Positions 55,001 to 64,000 of a stretch of DNA of 64,000 nt are shown here, one piece after another. The notes beneath the pieces were generated by a model. It was given only the letters and a program-made list of their open reading frames with translations. It did not search any database and had not been told where the DNA came from. Origin of the DNA: Clostridia bacterium (GTDB lineage Bacteria; Bacillota; Clostridia; Christensenellales; Pumilibacteraceae); assembly GCA_900767465.1 (NCBI GenBank), contig CAAGAW010000010.1, positions 22,028-86,027 of the forward strand, in the 5' to 3' direction. The translations under genes were made by a program, and so were the position numbers. The number at the start of each line of letters is the position of its first letter. Position 1 is the stretch's first letter.

Positions 55001-55448
55001 TTCCGCCCGTATCGTAAACGGCAAGGGCAGACACGTCGGAATCGCGCTTCGCTACGGCGAGCCGACAACTTTCCTCTCGTTCATCAAAGCAGGCGGAAAC
55101 AGCAACGTTTGCGCGTACAATCTCACCGCGTGGGAAAGCACGGCTAAACCGGTAAACTGGGAGACGGGCAACGTCGACGACTATACGTACACCGTCGTAA
55201 AAACGGGCGGCGAAGTCAAAGTTTACGTCGACGACAAGTTGATCGCGACTTATACTTCGGCTACGGTCGGCGAAAAGACTTATAACGTTTCGGATCTTAA
55301 AGCAATCGACGTTCAGGTAGGACTTACGCTTTGCTGGAAGAAAAACGACGTCGCTACCGCGGGTACGACTTCGGCGACCTTTACGGATTACTCGTTCTCG
55401 ACCGATTCCGCCGCGATAAACGACTACGTAACCGCTCATAACGCGTAA
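49032..55448 (+). CDS. Giant modular carbohydrate-binding lipoprotein with tandem repeats
   Basis: 2138 residues. Lipoprotein signal 'LLVLLVAATAVAAIGCAG'. Residues ~40-250 look like a CBM9-like domain ('TIDGVLSESVYAGQKTFVNY', 'TELFIPWRAMGL'), then a jelly-roll unit. About five repeats follow, each with a carboxypeptidase-regulatory/SpaA-like module ('YAVSGTIPEDLAGATVSVIS') and a lectin-like jelly-roll ('KNFALSTRVIAEKPAEVGVS', 'LTVVRNDDAVSVFVNDVFWK'), starting near nt 50660, 51736, 52757, 53814 and 54625. Units 3 and 4 are nearly identical. No catalytic motif. It ends the locus 2 operon and lies 15 bases after the GH43 gene. Probably a polysaccharide-capturing surface scaffold. Confidence 0.8.
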   Translation: MKKRGKFLSFALLVLLVAATAVAAIGCAGKTKPDPDPAADDYDVKYVSTMPSGTDDGVTIDGVLSESVYAGQKTFVNYLSEDYDRTAEHISMTTYVGEKGWYVVTEITDSALVYNGLLAPARNSTIHLYYLLASENANESIREIYMDAGRVYGRTPCNIGLMEYGVKVNGELNGATTGMTTELFIPWRAMGLTEKPENTDLLMYPMYSIPKGGGDYRNLSPLPNLSSVANQFYLFGGDGYSDKDADGAILGDAKNGHVKAGVWTYTDVEKTVDEDGKVTLSGTAGVHAGSYAKTYVKDIVAENYVVEATVKVTGRDYGKRDGRAGLTVDVAGGKRKTFAAYISAEEGNAAGLNVVPLRSFYGDDYDGRNNRTTNLSPVTLAGGKTLSDGVKLTLIKSGANLYGLADGEITLAETDNAIRGKCGFNLTAANVNAEFTDISYAVYDGNDEGMAAAIAGYGIRRIKAETEGYGNVYLDKIAVKDGGEVTLTVECGEDNVVKEIKINGEAVTDFAEKAEIFGTTVRYRISNVTEDTDILVTFDEYAGVKVSGTISVVGESGLNMSDSVIYAFRADGSVIPFEGRVNEDGTYEISLPAGAYDRIRVEGAGYANDFDKIGGAVIVIGADPIENADFALETRIPTVVRHGEGNSVWTMTGDKEYTVSGMSHGNAWVEGNFGKAKNFALSTRVIAEKPAEVGVSLYGSYNGRNDFDVMVRVTAGGKMGISLYGWATGWASPNDETCKVGKTYNPNDFRLTVVRNDDAVSVFVNDVFWKSYTGKITSNLDFSTMGEMRVGLAVRGLTGAVFRDYTFTESQSEIDAIVSRLANVATLDETDGSVVVEGITAGRANIGAEVKFSVTPASGKFIKVLADGKAIGGKVNADGSAVYTYRMGADDVNFTYDVTSAYAVSGTIPEDLAGATVSVISVGAETVYNNALYGTAYSIVLPSGMYNIKFVGKTAEGMISGVVVDGAAVEANLDKAYQKVTQQKHGGGAGAGKGEWTLTDNGVYSVSPLGDGDSYTLGVMGKAKNFVLSARIKGGSGKEVGVGLEYSGKNLMLIKVGSGTLVAFYTWQGGWSETRHPISWGSGNANDYTYTVIRKDNTMYALINGTLIGTFTGKINANHDLSAIGETQVGMLRRGNAAGEVTFSEYSFSTDSAKIDEYLYATASLGSTWNDADGSLEIGGIENGKAQLGSDITFTVTPAAGKTVAILANGAAIPGTAGENGSTVYTHRVTGDVTFTYEIENIYAVSGSVPASLDGASLKAVSATGRSFAFPSAVSGGEFSVTLPDGTYNLTFAGDTHEGLIKSVVVDGAAVENVNLDKAYIKPLNTQTVHGGAAAANTLTNNGEYTISAAANGNSTNGLLFGKAVEGDFILSAKISTPTDMRTEVGVQIYSKATDILMFRFHTWNGGTSMYGWGSGMCGLDNGAGSGKTFDKTGFVYTLVRKDNAFYMIIDGTLWKIYSGSYTTTDAWGKGIDLASIGAVDVELAIRGTTTGNKFSEYSFSTSAADIDAAITAVVDTGVWNDTDGIRTVSGVTDGKAYLGDSVVITVTPQENKIIKVFANGTALSGAINGDSYVYTYKVNSTAKITFSYEVTNLYAVGGNVTSDLSGATIKVTDAATEYKSAVGAGGDYSIALPDGSYSLYVANDTHEGLIKSVVVDGAAAEANLDKAYIKPLNTQAVHGGTAQAANALTNNGEYTIAAAYNGNSTNGLLFGKAVAGDFILSAKISTPTDMRTEVGVQINSAATNILMFRFHTWNGGTSMYGRNSGMCGLDNEAGTGKTFDKTGFVYTLVRKNNAFYMIIDGTLWKTYSGSYTTTDAWGKGIDLASIGAVDVELAIRGTTTGNKFSEYSFSTSAADIDAALGLVEVTGTVADSANGTVTATDTVGGATYSAVVANGAYTVAVGKNATYKLYFDCGDKEGLVSSVAVGETATVAANATLAQKVNWLVTGGRTVTMNGTGSYTVSDNGDGAYSFGLIGTATGSDASDSDFMVSARIVNGKGRHVGIALRYGEPTTFLSFIKAGGNSNVCAYNLTAWESTAKPVNWETGNVDDYTYTVVKTGGEVKVYVDDKLIATYTSATVGEKTYNVSDLKAIDVQVGLTLCWKKNDVATAGTTSATFTDYSFSTDSAAINDYVTAHNA
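52917..53560 (+). repeat. Near-identical intragenic repeat, unit 1 (unit 2 at 53967-54610)
   Basis: About 644 bases recur at a constant offset of 1050 bases (exactly 350 codons) with few substitutions and no frame change, for example 'aaaataagcactccgaccga' at both places. This points to a recent in-frame tandem duplication within the lipoprotein gene. Confidence 0.9.
53967..54610 (+). repeat. Near-identical intragenic repeat, unit 2
   Basis: Partner of 52917-53560. Differences cluster in a few codons, such as Tyr-Ser-Lys versus Asn-Ser-Ala in the 'VGVQI' strand and Gly-Trp-Gly versus Gly-Arg-Asn after 'TSMY'. These sit in predicted loops, consistent with diversifying binding surfaces. Confidence 0.9.
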
Positions 55449-55515
55449 AACCGGAAGTAACCGTACGCAACCCGCGTAAAAACGCAACGACAGAATAAGG
55501 AGCGATTTATTCCGC

Positions 55516-55553
55516 AAAACGCCCGTTCGTAACGCAACGAACGGGCGTTTTCG
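55516..55553 (+). terminator. Terminator of carbohydrate locus 2
   Basis: Long perfect stem AAAACGCCCGTTCG/CGAACGGGCGTTTT (55516-55529 with 55538-55551) with an 8-base loop; strong in both directions. Confidence 0.9.
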
Positions 55554-55629
55554 TTGCCGTCGGCCGCCGAGGTAACCTATTACAGGCTTCCCCCTCGAGG
55601 GAAGCTTTTATCGGATATGCACACGGACT

Positions 55630-56265
55630 TCATACTTCTGTCGCGGGGGATTTCTCCACTGCGTTCGGACTGTCGTCCTCACTCCGGTCGAAATGACATT
55701 AAAAACGAGCGGACAGACGAGGAATGCCCCACATATCCGTTGATGTAAGATAAAAAAACGTTTGTACACGTTGTCATTTCGAGCGAAGTCGAGAAATCCC
55801 CTACGGAAGAAACGAAAACAATCATATACGAATAAATAAAAAATGCCATTAGTCGCCGAGGCAACCGTTTCCGCTCCCGCGAGATTCCCACGGTCACTTC
55901 GTTCCCTCGGAATGACAAACTATTAAAGCGTGCGCGGCGTTTTAAATGGATATAACCGTATTATCCCAAGCGTACACCCATATCGCCTTGTCATTGCGAG
56001 CGAAGGCGCAGCCGTAGCGTGGCAATCTCGTGGAAACGAAATGCCGTCCGCGTACCCGCGCCAGCCAAATGCCCGCGGCGGCTCACCGCCGAGAAATCCC
56101 CCGCGGAAGAAACGCTCACGATGTCATTTCGAGCGAAGGCGTAGCCGAAGTCGAGAAATCCCCCGCAAAAGAAACGGGAACAAGCGTACACGAACTACCC
56201 CCCCAATACTCGCCCGCGCGGGCTCCGCGCCCCGCGGCGGCTCACTTGCCCGCAACGGCTCACCG
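55630..56265. repeat. Cluster of interspersed hairpin repeats upstream of the str operon
   Basis: The gap between locus 2 and the str promoter holds a reversed 'ggatttctccactgcgttcg' element near 55640, ATTTC/GAAAT near 55774, an inverted ATTCC/GGAAT unit at 55883-55917, ATTGC/GCAAT near 55993 and ATTTC/GAAAT near 56130. The last two have an extra 'ggcgcagcc' or 'ggcgtagcc' inner hairpin. Apparent short reading frames here are repeat text. No gene is supported. Confidence 0.8.
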
Positions 56266-56299
56266 CGTTTAAAAATTTTACAAAACTGCCGCCAAATCG

Positions 56300-56329
56300 T
56301 TGACAAACGGTTGCAAAAACTGATATAAT
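56300..56329 (+). promoter_or_regulatory. Strong promoter of the str operon
   Basis: -35 TTGACA (56300-56305), 18-base spacer, -10 TATAAT (56324-56329) with an extended TGA immediately before the -10. Confidence 0.88.
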
Positions 56330-56356
56330 GGACGAGTGCGCGAAAAAACGCGTACC

Positions 56357-56410
56357 CTTTCGCAATGCGGTTGCGAAAGAAAAGAATCGTCCCGCTTTTC
56401 AAAGGGCGGG
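56357..56410 (+). promoter_or_regulatory. rpsL leader with two hairpins
   Basis: The ~105-base leader folds into CTTTCGCAA/TTGCGAAAG (56357-56365 with 56371-56379, perfect 9-bp stem) and CCCGC/GCGGG (56391-56395 with 56406-56410), the latter extendable by CTTT/AAAG. Neither has a T tract, so they are not terminators. Ribosomal-protein autoregulation or mRNA stabilisation is possible. Confidence 0.55.
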
Positions 56411-56439
56411 CAATACTACTAAAAGGAGGTAGAGTAATA

Positions 56440-56811
56440 ATGCCTACTATAAACCAGCTGATCAGAAAAGGTCGCGAGAAGGTGCAGTTCAAGTCGATGA
56501 GTCCTATTCTCGAAAACAACCCCCAAAAGCGCGGAGTATGTCTTTCGGTTACGACCACGACCCCGAAAAAGCCCAACTCGGCTCTTCGTAAGATCGCAAG
56601 GGTACGTCTTGTCAACAAGATGGAAGGTACCGTTTATATTCCGGGAATCGGACACAATTTGCAGGAACACAGCGTCGTGCTTATTCGTGGTGGCAGAGTG
56701 AAGGATTTGCCCGGTGTGCGTTACCACATCATTCGCGGCGCGCTTGATACCGCAGGCGTAGCGAAACGTAAGCAAGCCCGCTCTAAATACGGCGCAAAGC
56801 GCGCTAAGTAA
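56440..56811 (+). CDS. rpsL: 30S ribosomal protein S12
   Basis: 123 residues from the ATG at 56440, with AAGGAGGT 10 bases upstream. Start 'MPTINQLIRKGREKVQFKS' is typical, and an in-frame ATG further upstream lies in the leader hairpin and is rejected. The streptomycin-region loops 'TTTPKKPNSALRK' and 'RGGRVKDLPGVRYH' carry the wild-type Lys residues. The stretch before the first loop reads 'CLSVTT' where most bacteria have 'CTRVYT', a local deviation. First gene of the str operon; decoding-centre protein. Confidence 0.97.
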   Translation: MPTINQLIRKGREKVQFKSMSPILENNPQKRGVCLSVTTTTPKKPNSALRKIARVRLVNKMEGTVYIPGIGHNLQEHSVVLIRGGRVKDLPGVRYHIIRGALDTAGVAKRKQARSKYGAKRAK

Positions 56812-56996
56812 AATCAGCCGCTTTAACCCGCAGAGTATCCGCGGTTACGTCAGGTGACGCGGAAAAGAAAAGAAGGGGACGCTTGCTTAAAGAAGAGGGC
56901 AAAAACCGCATAATGCCCGCATATTTAATTCAGGCTCCTTAGCCCGACCGACGCGGGACAAGCCGTCGGGAAAATCTATATAAGGAGAAAACTATC

Positions 56997-57467
56997 ATGC
57001 CAAGAAGAAGTGGAGTCCCGAAGCGCGACGTGCTTCCGGATCCTATGTATAACAGCAAGGTAATAACGAAGCTTACCAATCAGGTTATGCAGGACGGCAA
57101 AAAGGGAACTGCGCAGAGCATCGTTTACGAAGCGTTCGACATCGTTAAGGAAAAAACGGGAGCCGCTCCCGAAGAGATCTTTACGCAGGCGCTCGAAAAC
57201 GTAAAGCCCGTACTCGAAGTAAAAGCCCGCAGAGTAGGCGGCTCGACGTATCAGGTTCCCATGGAGATCAGACCCGATCGCCGTCAGACCCTTGCCATTC
57301 GCTGGATGGTTGCATTTGCCCGTAAACGCGGCGAAAAGACCATGAAAGAGAAGCTCGCGGGCGAGATCCTCGACGCTTACAACAATACCGGCGCTTCGGT
57401 CAAGAGAAAAGAAGAGATGCACCGCGCGGCAGAAGCGAACAAGGCGTTCGCGCATTACCGCTGGTAA
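56997..57467 (+). CDS. rpsG: 30S ribosomal protein S7
   Basis: 156 residues, the standard bacterial length. Start 'MPRRSGVPKRDVLPDPMYNS', with 'ENVKPVLEVKARRVGGSTYQ' and 'EEMHRAAEANKAFAHYRW' as expected. It nucleates assembly of the 16S rRNA 3' major domain and, in E. coli, represses the str operon. RBS AAGGAG. The 185-base gap after rpsL contains a hairpin (near 56942-56970) that could be a control site, though this was not verified. Confidence 0.97.
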   Translation: MPRRSGVPKRDVLPDPMYNSKVITKLTNQVMQDGKKGTAQSIVYEAFDIVKEKTGAAPEEIFTQALENVKPVLEVKARRVGGSTYQVPMEIRPDRRQTLAIRWMVAFARKRGEKTMKEKLAGEILDAYNNTGASVKRKEEMHRAAEANKAFAHYRW

Positions 57468-57482
57468 TCAAGGAGATTCGAT

Positions 57483-59600
<2,118 letters not shown>

Positions 59601-59627
59601 AATAATTTTTAATCTATCGTAAAACGC

Positions 59628-59656
59628 TTGTAAAAAAGTTAATTATCATTTATAAT
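59628..59656 (+). promoter_or_regulatory. Separate promoter of tuf
   Basis: -35 TTGTAA (59628-59633), 17-base spacer, -10 TATAAT (59651-59656), about 70 bases before the tuf ATG. It allows tuf expression above that of the rest of the str operon. No terminator is seen between fusA and tuf, so read-through also contributes. Confidence 0.75.
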
Positions 59657-59726
59657 AGTAGGTAGTGGAGACGATCCACCGCCAATTAAATCCAAAACCA
59701 AAAATTATTTCGGAGGAAAAATTACA

Positions 59727-60929
<1,203 letters not shown>

Positions 60930-60982
60930 TTTAAGCCGAGGCTTAATTACCGCGACGGTGCGGCAGACATCAGAATTATCGG

Positions 60983-61019
60983 GAACCCGAAAGTTTCATG
61001 ACTTTCGGGTTCTTTTTTT
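60983..61019 (+). terminator. Terminator of the str/tuf unit
   Basis: Perfect 12-bp stem GAACCCGAAAGT/ACTTTCGGGTTC (60983-60994 with 61001-61012), 6-base loop and seven T. Confidence 0.95.
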
Positions 61020-61074
61020 GCCGATTTTCGTTTAGTCAATCCGGTTTTCGGTGTAAGTTAATTTCGTGTTGCAA

Positions 61075-61100
61075 AAGGCTCGCGCTTTACCGCGAGCCTT
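61075..61100 (+). terminator. Second hairpin after tuf, possible backup terminator
   Basis: Perfect 10-bp stem AAGGCTCGCG/CGCGAGCCTT (61075-61084 with 61091-61100). Only a short T stretch follows, so termination is uncertain. Confidence 0.5.
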
Positions 61101-61101
61101 T

Positions 61102-61619
61102 CCGTTTAAAACGCTTTTGTAAAAAGGAAAATAATAAAACCGCAAACGATGAAACAACGTGCGCAAAAAAGATAAGACGGCGGGCGGGTTTATTTTATAT
61201 AATTAAATCGTAAAACGAGCCCGGTTTATCGGTGAAAACTATGACGGCGTACGATGGATTCGGGAATAAATATATTTGCGACGGAATTTACGTAAGTTAC
61301 GCGTTGCTTACGGAGATATCGCGCAAGGCGAAAACCGCGTATAAGTCCGCACTTTTCACGCAATGAAGGTTTTTTGCACGGATTTGCGCCGGTTGCCGTT
61401 ACGCGGCTCGTAATAAAAAGAGGGATCCGGGCGGTCGAGGTCGGTTAAACGCGATTTCGGCGTAAAGATTCGATCGGGGACGCGCTATAGATCGCAGCGA
61501 CGGAAAATGTTCAAAAAAAGCAAGAATCGGTTAAAAAAACGCAAGACAATCGGAGCGGAAGTAGTGTATACTTATCTTAAACGTCGCGAGCCGACGATAA
61601 AACCGAACCGAGGGCGAAT
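61102..61619. other. 518-base gap with no supported gene
   Basis: A 41-codon frame at 61241-61366 has no ribosome site and no recognisable sequence. The -10-like TATACT (61567-61572) with AAGACA at 18-base spacing (61543-61548) could be the old promoter of the broken DUF4838 gene at 61620. Nothing else is seen. Confidence 0.5.
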
Positions 61620-62956
61620 ATGAAGATCTTACTTAACGGAACGGAAATCAACGATTTTTGCTTAAAACGCGGCGATTTTCCGCAAGCCGCGACCGCCGAA
61701 AAAATACTTTTGCGAGTACGTCGAAAAACTCACGGGCAGAAAAATCTGCGGCAACGCGGGCGAAGTCCGGTTCGCGTGCGACGAAGCAAGCGACGACGGC
61801 TTTACCGTTTCGCTCGACAAAAACGCGCTCACGTTTTCGGGAGGCAAACGCGGCGTAATCTACGCCGTTTTCGAATTTCTCGAAAGATGCGGTTGCAGAT
61901 TTTTTACGCCGTCGATCGAAAAATACCCGACCGCAGACGTAAGTTTTACCGACTTTGCCGACAGCCAAAGCAGTCCGTTTTTATTCCGCGACGTGCTGTC
62001 GATTTACACTTCGGACAAGGAGTGGAGCCTTAAAAACAGGCTGAATTCGTGTCTTTGGAATCAGCGTCGTTTTACCGAAGCGGAGGGCGGCGGCTGGAAA
62101 TTTGCCGGTACTCCCGCACACACGCTCACCGGCGAATTTCTGCTCGCGCCGTATATCGAAACCCACCCCGAGTACTTTTCGCTCGTGGACGGCAAGCGCA
62201 TGACCGACCGTATGGGACAGGTATGCATGACCTGCGACGAAGCTGCGGACGCCGTTGCGGAAGAGGTTAAAAAACTTCTCGAAAGTAACCCCGACTGCAA
62301 TATCGTTTCGGTAAGTCAGGGCGACAACAAAAACTTCTGCACCTGCGAAAAATGTCGCGAAAAGACTGCGCGCGTTGGTCTTACGCGGGCGTATTACGAT
62401 TTTATCAACGCCGTGGCATGCAAGATTTACGAATATCGTCCGGACGTACTCGTACATACTTTCGCGTATATGAATCTGTGCGACGTCGGCGACGAATTCG
62501 CGCTTGCTCCGAATATCATGATTCAGTACTGCACGGCGGGCTGCGCGATTCACCCGATCGGCTGCGAACATAACGCGGATCAGGCGAAAAACCTCGCGAT
62601 CTGGTCGAAAATGTGCAACAACGTGTTTATCTGGGACTATATCAACTGCTTTGTTTCTTTCCCGCGCGTACGCGCTTATAAAACTCGCCGCCACTGCGGC
62701 AAAAGGAGAATTCGTTCCGCGCCTCGAAAAACTCCTTATCGAAATTACCTATTACGACCTTTTTCATAACATGGCTCGGACGATGGATTGCGGCACGGAC
62801 GAGGAAAAGCGCGCTTGCCGCGAAAAGAACGAGTGGCTCGTCCGCAAACTCCGCGAAAACGACGTAAGGATTACTTTCTGGGGCAAACCGGGTGCCGATC
62901 AGCAAAAAAACCTCGATCCGACCGTTCCGCCGAGCAAGTGGGATTATAGCTGGTAA
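61620..62956 (+). pseudogene. Broken DUF4838 glycoside-hydrolase-like gene
   Basis: Three frames must be joined. Frame 1 starts at the ATG 61620 ('MKILLNGTEINDFCLKRG'). Near 61700-61708 the reading shifts by one to continue 'FCEYVEKLTGRKICGNAGEV' and runs to about 62660, including the DUF4838 landmarks 'CGCRFFTPSIEKYP', 'TLTGEFLLAPYIETHPEYFS' and 'IVSVSQGDNKNFCTCEKC'. Near 62650-62690 it shifts again to 'ALIKLAATAAKGEFVPRLEK' through the stop at 62956. The joined product of about 445 residues lacks a large piece after 'NVFIWDYINCF', compared with the intact 679-residue paralogue at 18412. Two shifts plus a deletion argue for true decay over a sequencing error. No signal peptide. Confidence 0.85.
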
Positions 62957-62980
62957 TCCGCTGTCTGAAACGAGTTCCGT

Positions 62981-63019
62981 ATTCCCGTATCGTCCGAGGC
63001 GCGGTACGGGAATTTTTTT
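62981..63019 (+). terminator. Terminator after the broken DUF4838 gene
   Basis: Stem ATTCCCGTA/TACGGGAAT (62981-62989 with 63005-63013) followed by a run of T. Confidence 0.85.
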
Positions 63020-63176
63020 GGGTCGTCCGTTCGGATAGGAACTCAAAACGGCTCTGCGTACGAAAGCATAATCGCGAAAAGAAGCAGAATAATTATTCTT
63101 AAACGTAACTGCCGTTTTAAGAGGACGTAATTATCCGAAAAATACAAATTCATTCAAATGAAACGTGGTAAATCGG

Positions 63177-63205
63177 TTGATTTATTTTACACGATGGCGT
63201 ATAAT
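63177..63205 (+). promoter_or_regulatory. Promoter of the second Spo0A-C-like gene
   Basis: -35 TTGATT (63177-63182), 17-base spacer, -10 TATAAT (63200-63205). Both hexamers and spacing match those of the paralogue at 31396-31424. Confidence 0.8.
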
Positions 63206-63240
63206 ATAGCCAAAATAAACAGACGCAGGAGAAAGTTAAA

Positions 63241-63633
63241 ATGACGGAACAGGAAGCGGATTGCAGCGACAGCACGATAGTATCGGCATTGCTTATCGAG
63301 ATAGGAATCAGACCGTCGCTACAAGGTTACGACTATCTTAAAGAAGCCGTGCTTATATACAAAAAGCATAACGGCGTAATGAAAAACATAACGAAAGAAA
63401 TCGCCGAGAAGGATAAGGTTTCGTTATTTAAAGTCGAAAAAGCAATGCGCTCCGCATTAAACTACGTACAGGATCAGGGAGAACTCAACCGCCTGAACGC
63501 TATACTGAAAACGGACTACATACGCCCGAACGTAACTATAAGCACAAAAGAGTTTTTGGCGTTGATCTCGGAATACATAAACAACGACTATTTCAGGAAC
63601 GAAATATTAAGAAAAACCCTTAAAAACTTATAA
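63241..63633 (+). CDS. Spo0A C-terminal-domain-only DNA-binding protein (second copy)
   Basis: 130 residues; RBS AGGAGA before the ATG. Same fold and length as the protein at 30874-31284: 'IGIRPSLQGYDYLKEAVLIY', then the HTH region 'KVSLFKVEKAMRSALNYVQD' and 'FLALISEYINNDYFRNEIL'. The recognition helix differs more from Spo0A than the first copy does (FKVEKAMRSAL against Spo0A SRVERAIRHAI), so target sites probably differ. No receiver domain and no neighbouring kinase. It is an isolated gene between its own promoter and terminator. Function unknown. Confidence 0.75.
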   Translation: MTEQEADCSDSTIVSALLIEIGIRPSLQGYDYLKEAVLIYKKHNGVMKNITKEIAEKDKVSLFKVEKAMRSALNYVQDQGELNRLNAILKTDYIRPNVTISTKEFLALISEYINNDYFRNEILRKTLKNL

Positions 63634-63659
63634 ACAAAACGGTCGCATGCTATAAAAGC

Positions 63660-63689
63660 CCCCGAAGTCTGACGCTTCGGGGACTTTTT
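63660..63689 (+). terminator. Terminator of the second Spo0A-C-like gene
   Basis: Stem CCCCGAAG/CTTCGGGG (63660-63667 with 63675-63682) followed by TTTTT. Confidence 0.85.
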
Positions 63690-63765
63690 ATGCGTGCAAT
63701 CCGAGTGTTGAGTTTATTCTTTTTTGACGGCGAAGTTCTCACGGAAACGCGTTTCCCGCGCACGC

Positions 63766-63794
63766 AAAAAGGACGCCCTGAAAGCGTCCTTTTT
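63766..63794. terminator. Bidirectional terminator facing the minus-strand gene at the window end
   Basis: Stem AAAAAGGACGC/GCGTCCTTTTT (63766-63776 with 63784-63794). It works in both directions and probably ends the partial minus-strand gene at 63862. Confidence 0.85.
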
Positions 63795-63861
63795 GGTGGC
63801 GGAGTGATAGTAACGTAAAACGAATAATAGTCACTCAACATTAACCAATCTAAACGTGAAT

Positions 63862-64000
63862 TCATGCCATGTTATTTTCGTCATCGAATCTTTTTTTATC
63901 AAATATTGCACGTTCACCGTATACAAGAATAGGAACAAGCGTCATTTGTTGTAATTTTTCATAAATTTTTTGACTAACTTGCTCTTGACTTTCGCATAAA
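63862..64000 (-). CDS. C-terminal end of an unknown gene (cut by window edge)
   Basis: 45 codons open from the window edge to a TGA at 63862-63864 on the minus strand, reading '...EQVSQKIYEKLQQM' and ending 'FDKKRFDDENNMA'. The composition is coding-like but clearly more AT-rich than the rest of the window, which suggests acquired DNA. I do not recognise it. A bidirectional terminator follows at 63766. Confidence 0.55.
   Translation of the reverse strand, partial: LCESQEQVSQKIYEKLQQMTLVPILVYGERAIFDKKRFDDENNMA

Noticed and set aside
43391..56265. CRISPR array
   Set aside because: Repeat units are irregularly spaced, occur in both orientations, vary in sequence and have no unique spacers of constant length. 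No cas gene is in the window.
61241..61366. 41-codon frame between tuf and the DUF4838 pseudogene
   Set aside because: No ribosome site, no recognisable sequence, and its length is within chance expectation.

Overview
The window looks like chromosome of an uncultured gut-type Bacillota (class Clostridia, possibly near Christensenellales). This is an inference from: strong GGAGG-type ribosome sites, sigma-A promoters, lipoprotein-anchored solute-binding proteins with LplB/AmyC-type permeases, a tRNA gene with encoded CCA, a Firmicutes-like str operon and two proteins built on the Spo0A C-terminal DNA-binding fold. No 16S rRNA is present, so the placement is soft.

Layout. 1-6.5 kb: end of trkA, trkH, a Cof-type HAD phosphatase, a GH43-like enzyme, and an AraM-like/AraL-like pair whose AraM-like member seems to have lost its metal ligands. 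6.6-9.3 kb: a serine hydrolase on the minus strand, tRNA-Val(GAC), then a scarred tRNA flank with three copies of the tRNA 3' end and the first ~25 codons of a serine recombinase. 9.4-30.5 kb: carbohydrate locus 1. It holds two small intracellular lectin-like proteins, an AraC regulator divergent from an ABC importer (binding protein and two permeases, no ATPase), four large exported proteins including a DUF4838 protein, a beta-glucuronidase with textbook GUS residues and a CE15-type glucuronoyl esterase. Together these suggest use of a glucuronate-bearing polysaccharide or its esters.

30.8-41 kb: a Spo0A-C-only regulator, a flavodiiron protein, aldose 1-epimerase, a 1874-residue DUF4011/SF1 helicase/Vsr-like nuclease/DUF3320 protein (defence candidate), and a second AraC regulator. 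41.1-55.5 kb: carbohydrate locus 2, divergent from that regulator: nucleoside hydrolase, permease, permease, binding protein, GH43 lipoprotein and a 2138-residue repeat-built lipoprotein. The transport genes are separated by about 1 kb and 0.3 kb of interspersed repeats. 56.3-61 kb: the str operon (rpsL, rpsG, fusA) and tuf with its own promoter. 61-64 kb: a broken DUF4838 gene, a second Spo0A-C-only regulator and the C-terminal end of an AT-rich minus-strand gene at the window edge.

The most notable non-coding signal is a family of interspersed hairpin repeats whose stem arms co-vary (ATTTC/GAAAT, ATTGC/GCAAT, ATTCC/GGAAT, ATCTC/GAGAT). They lie in the gaps after trkH, around tRNA-Val, after the helicase, inside locus 2 and before the str operon.
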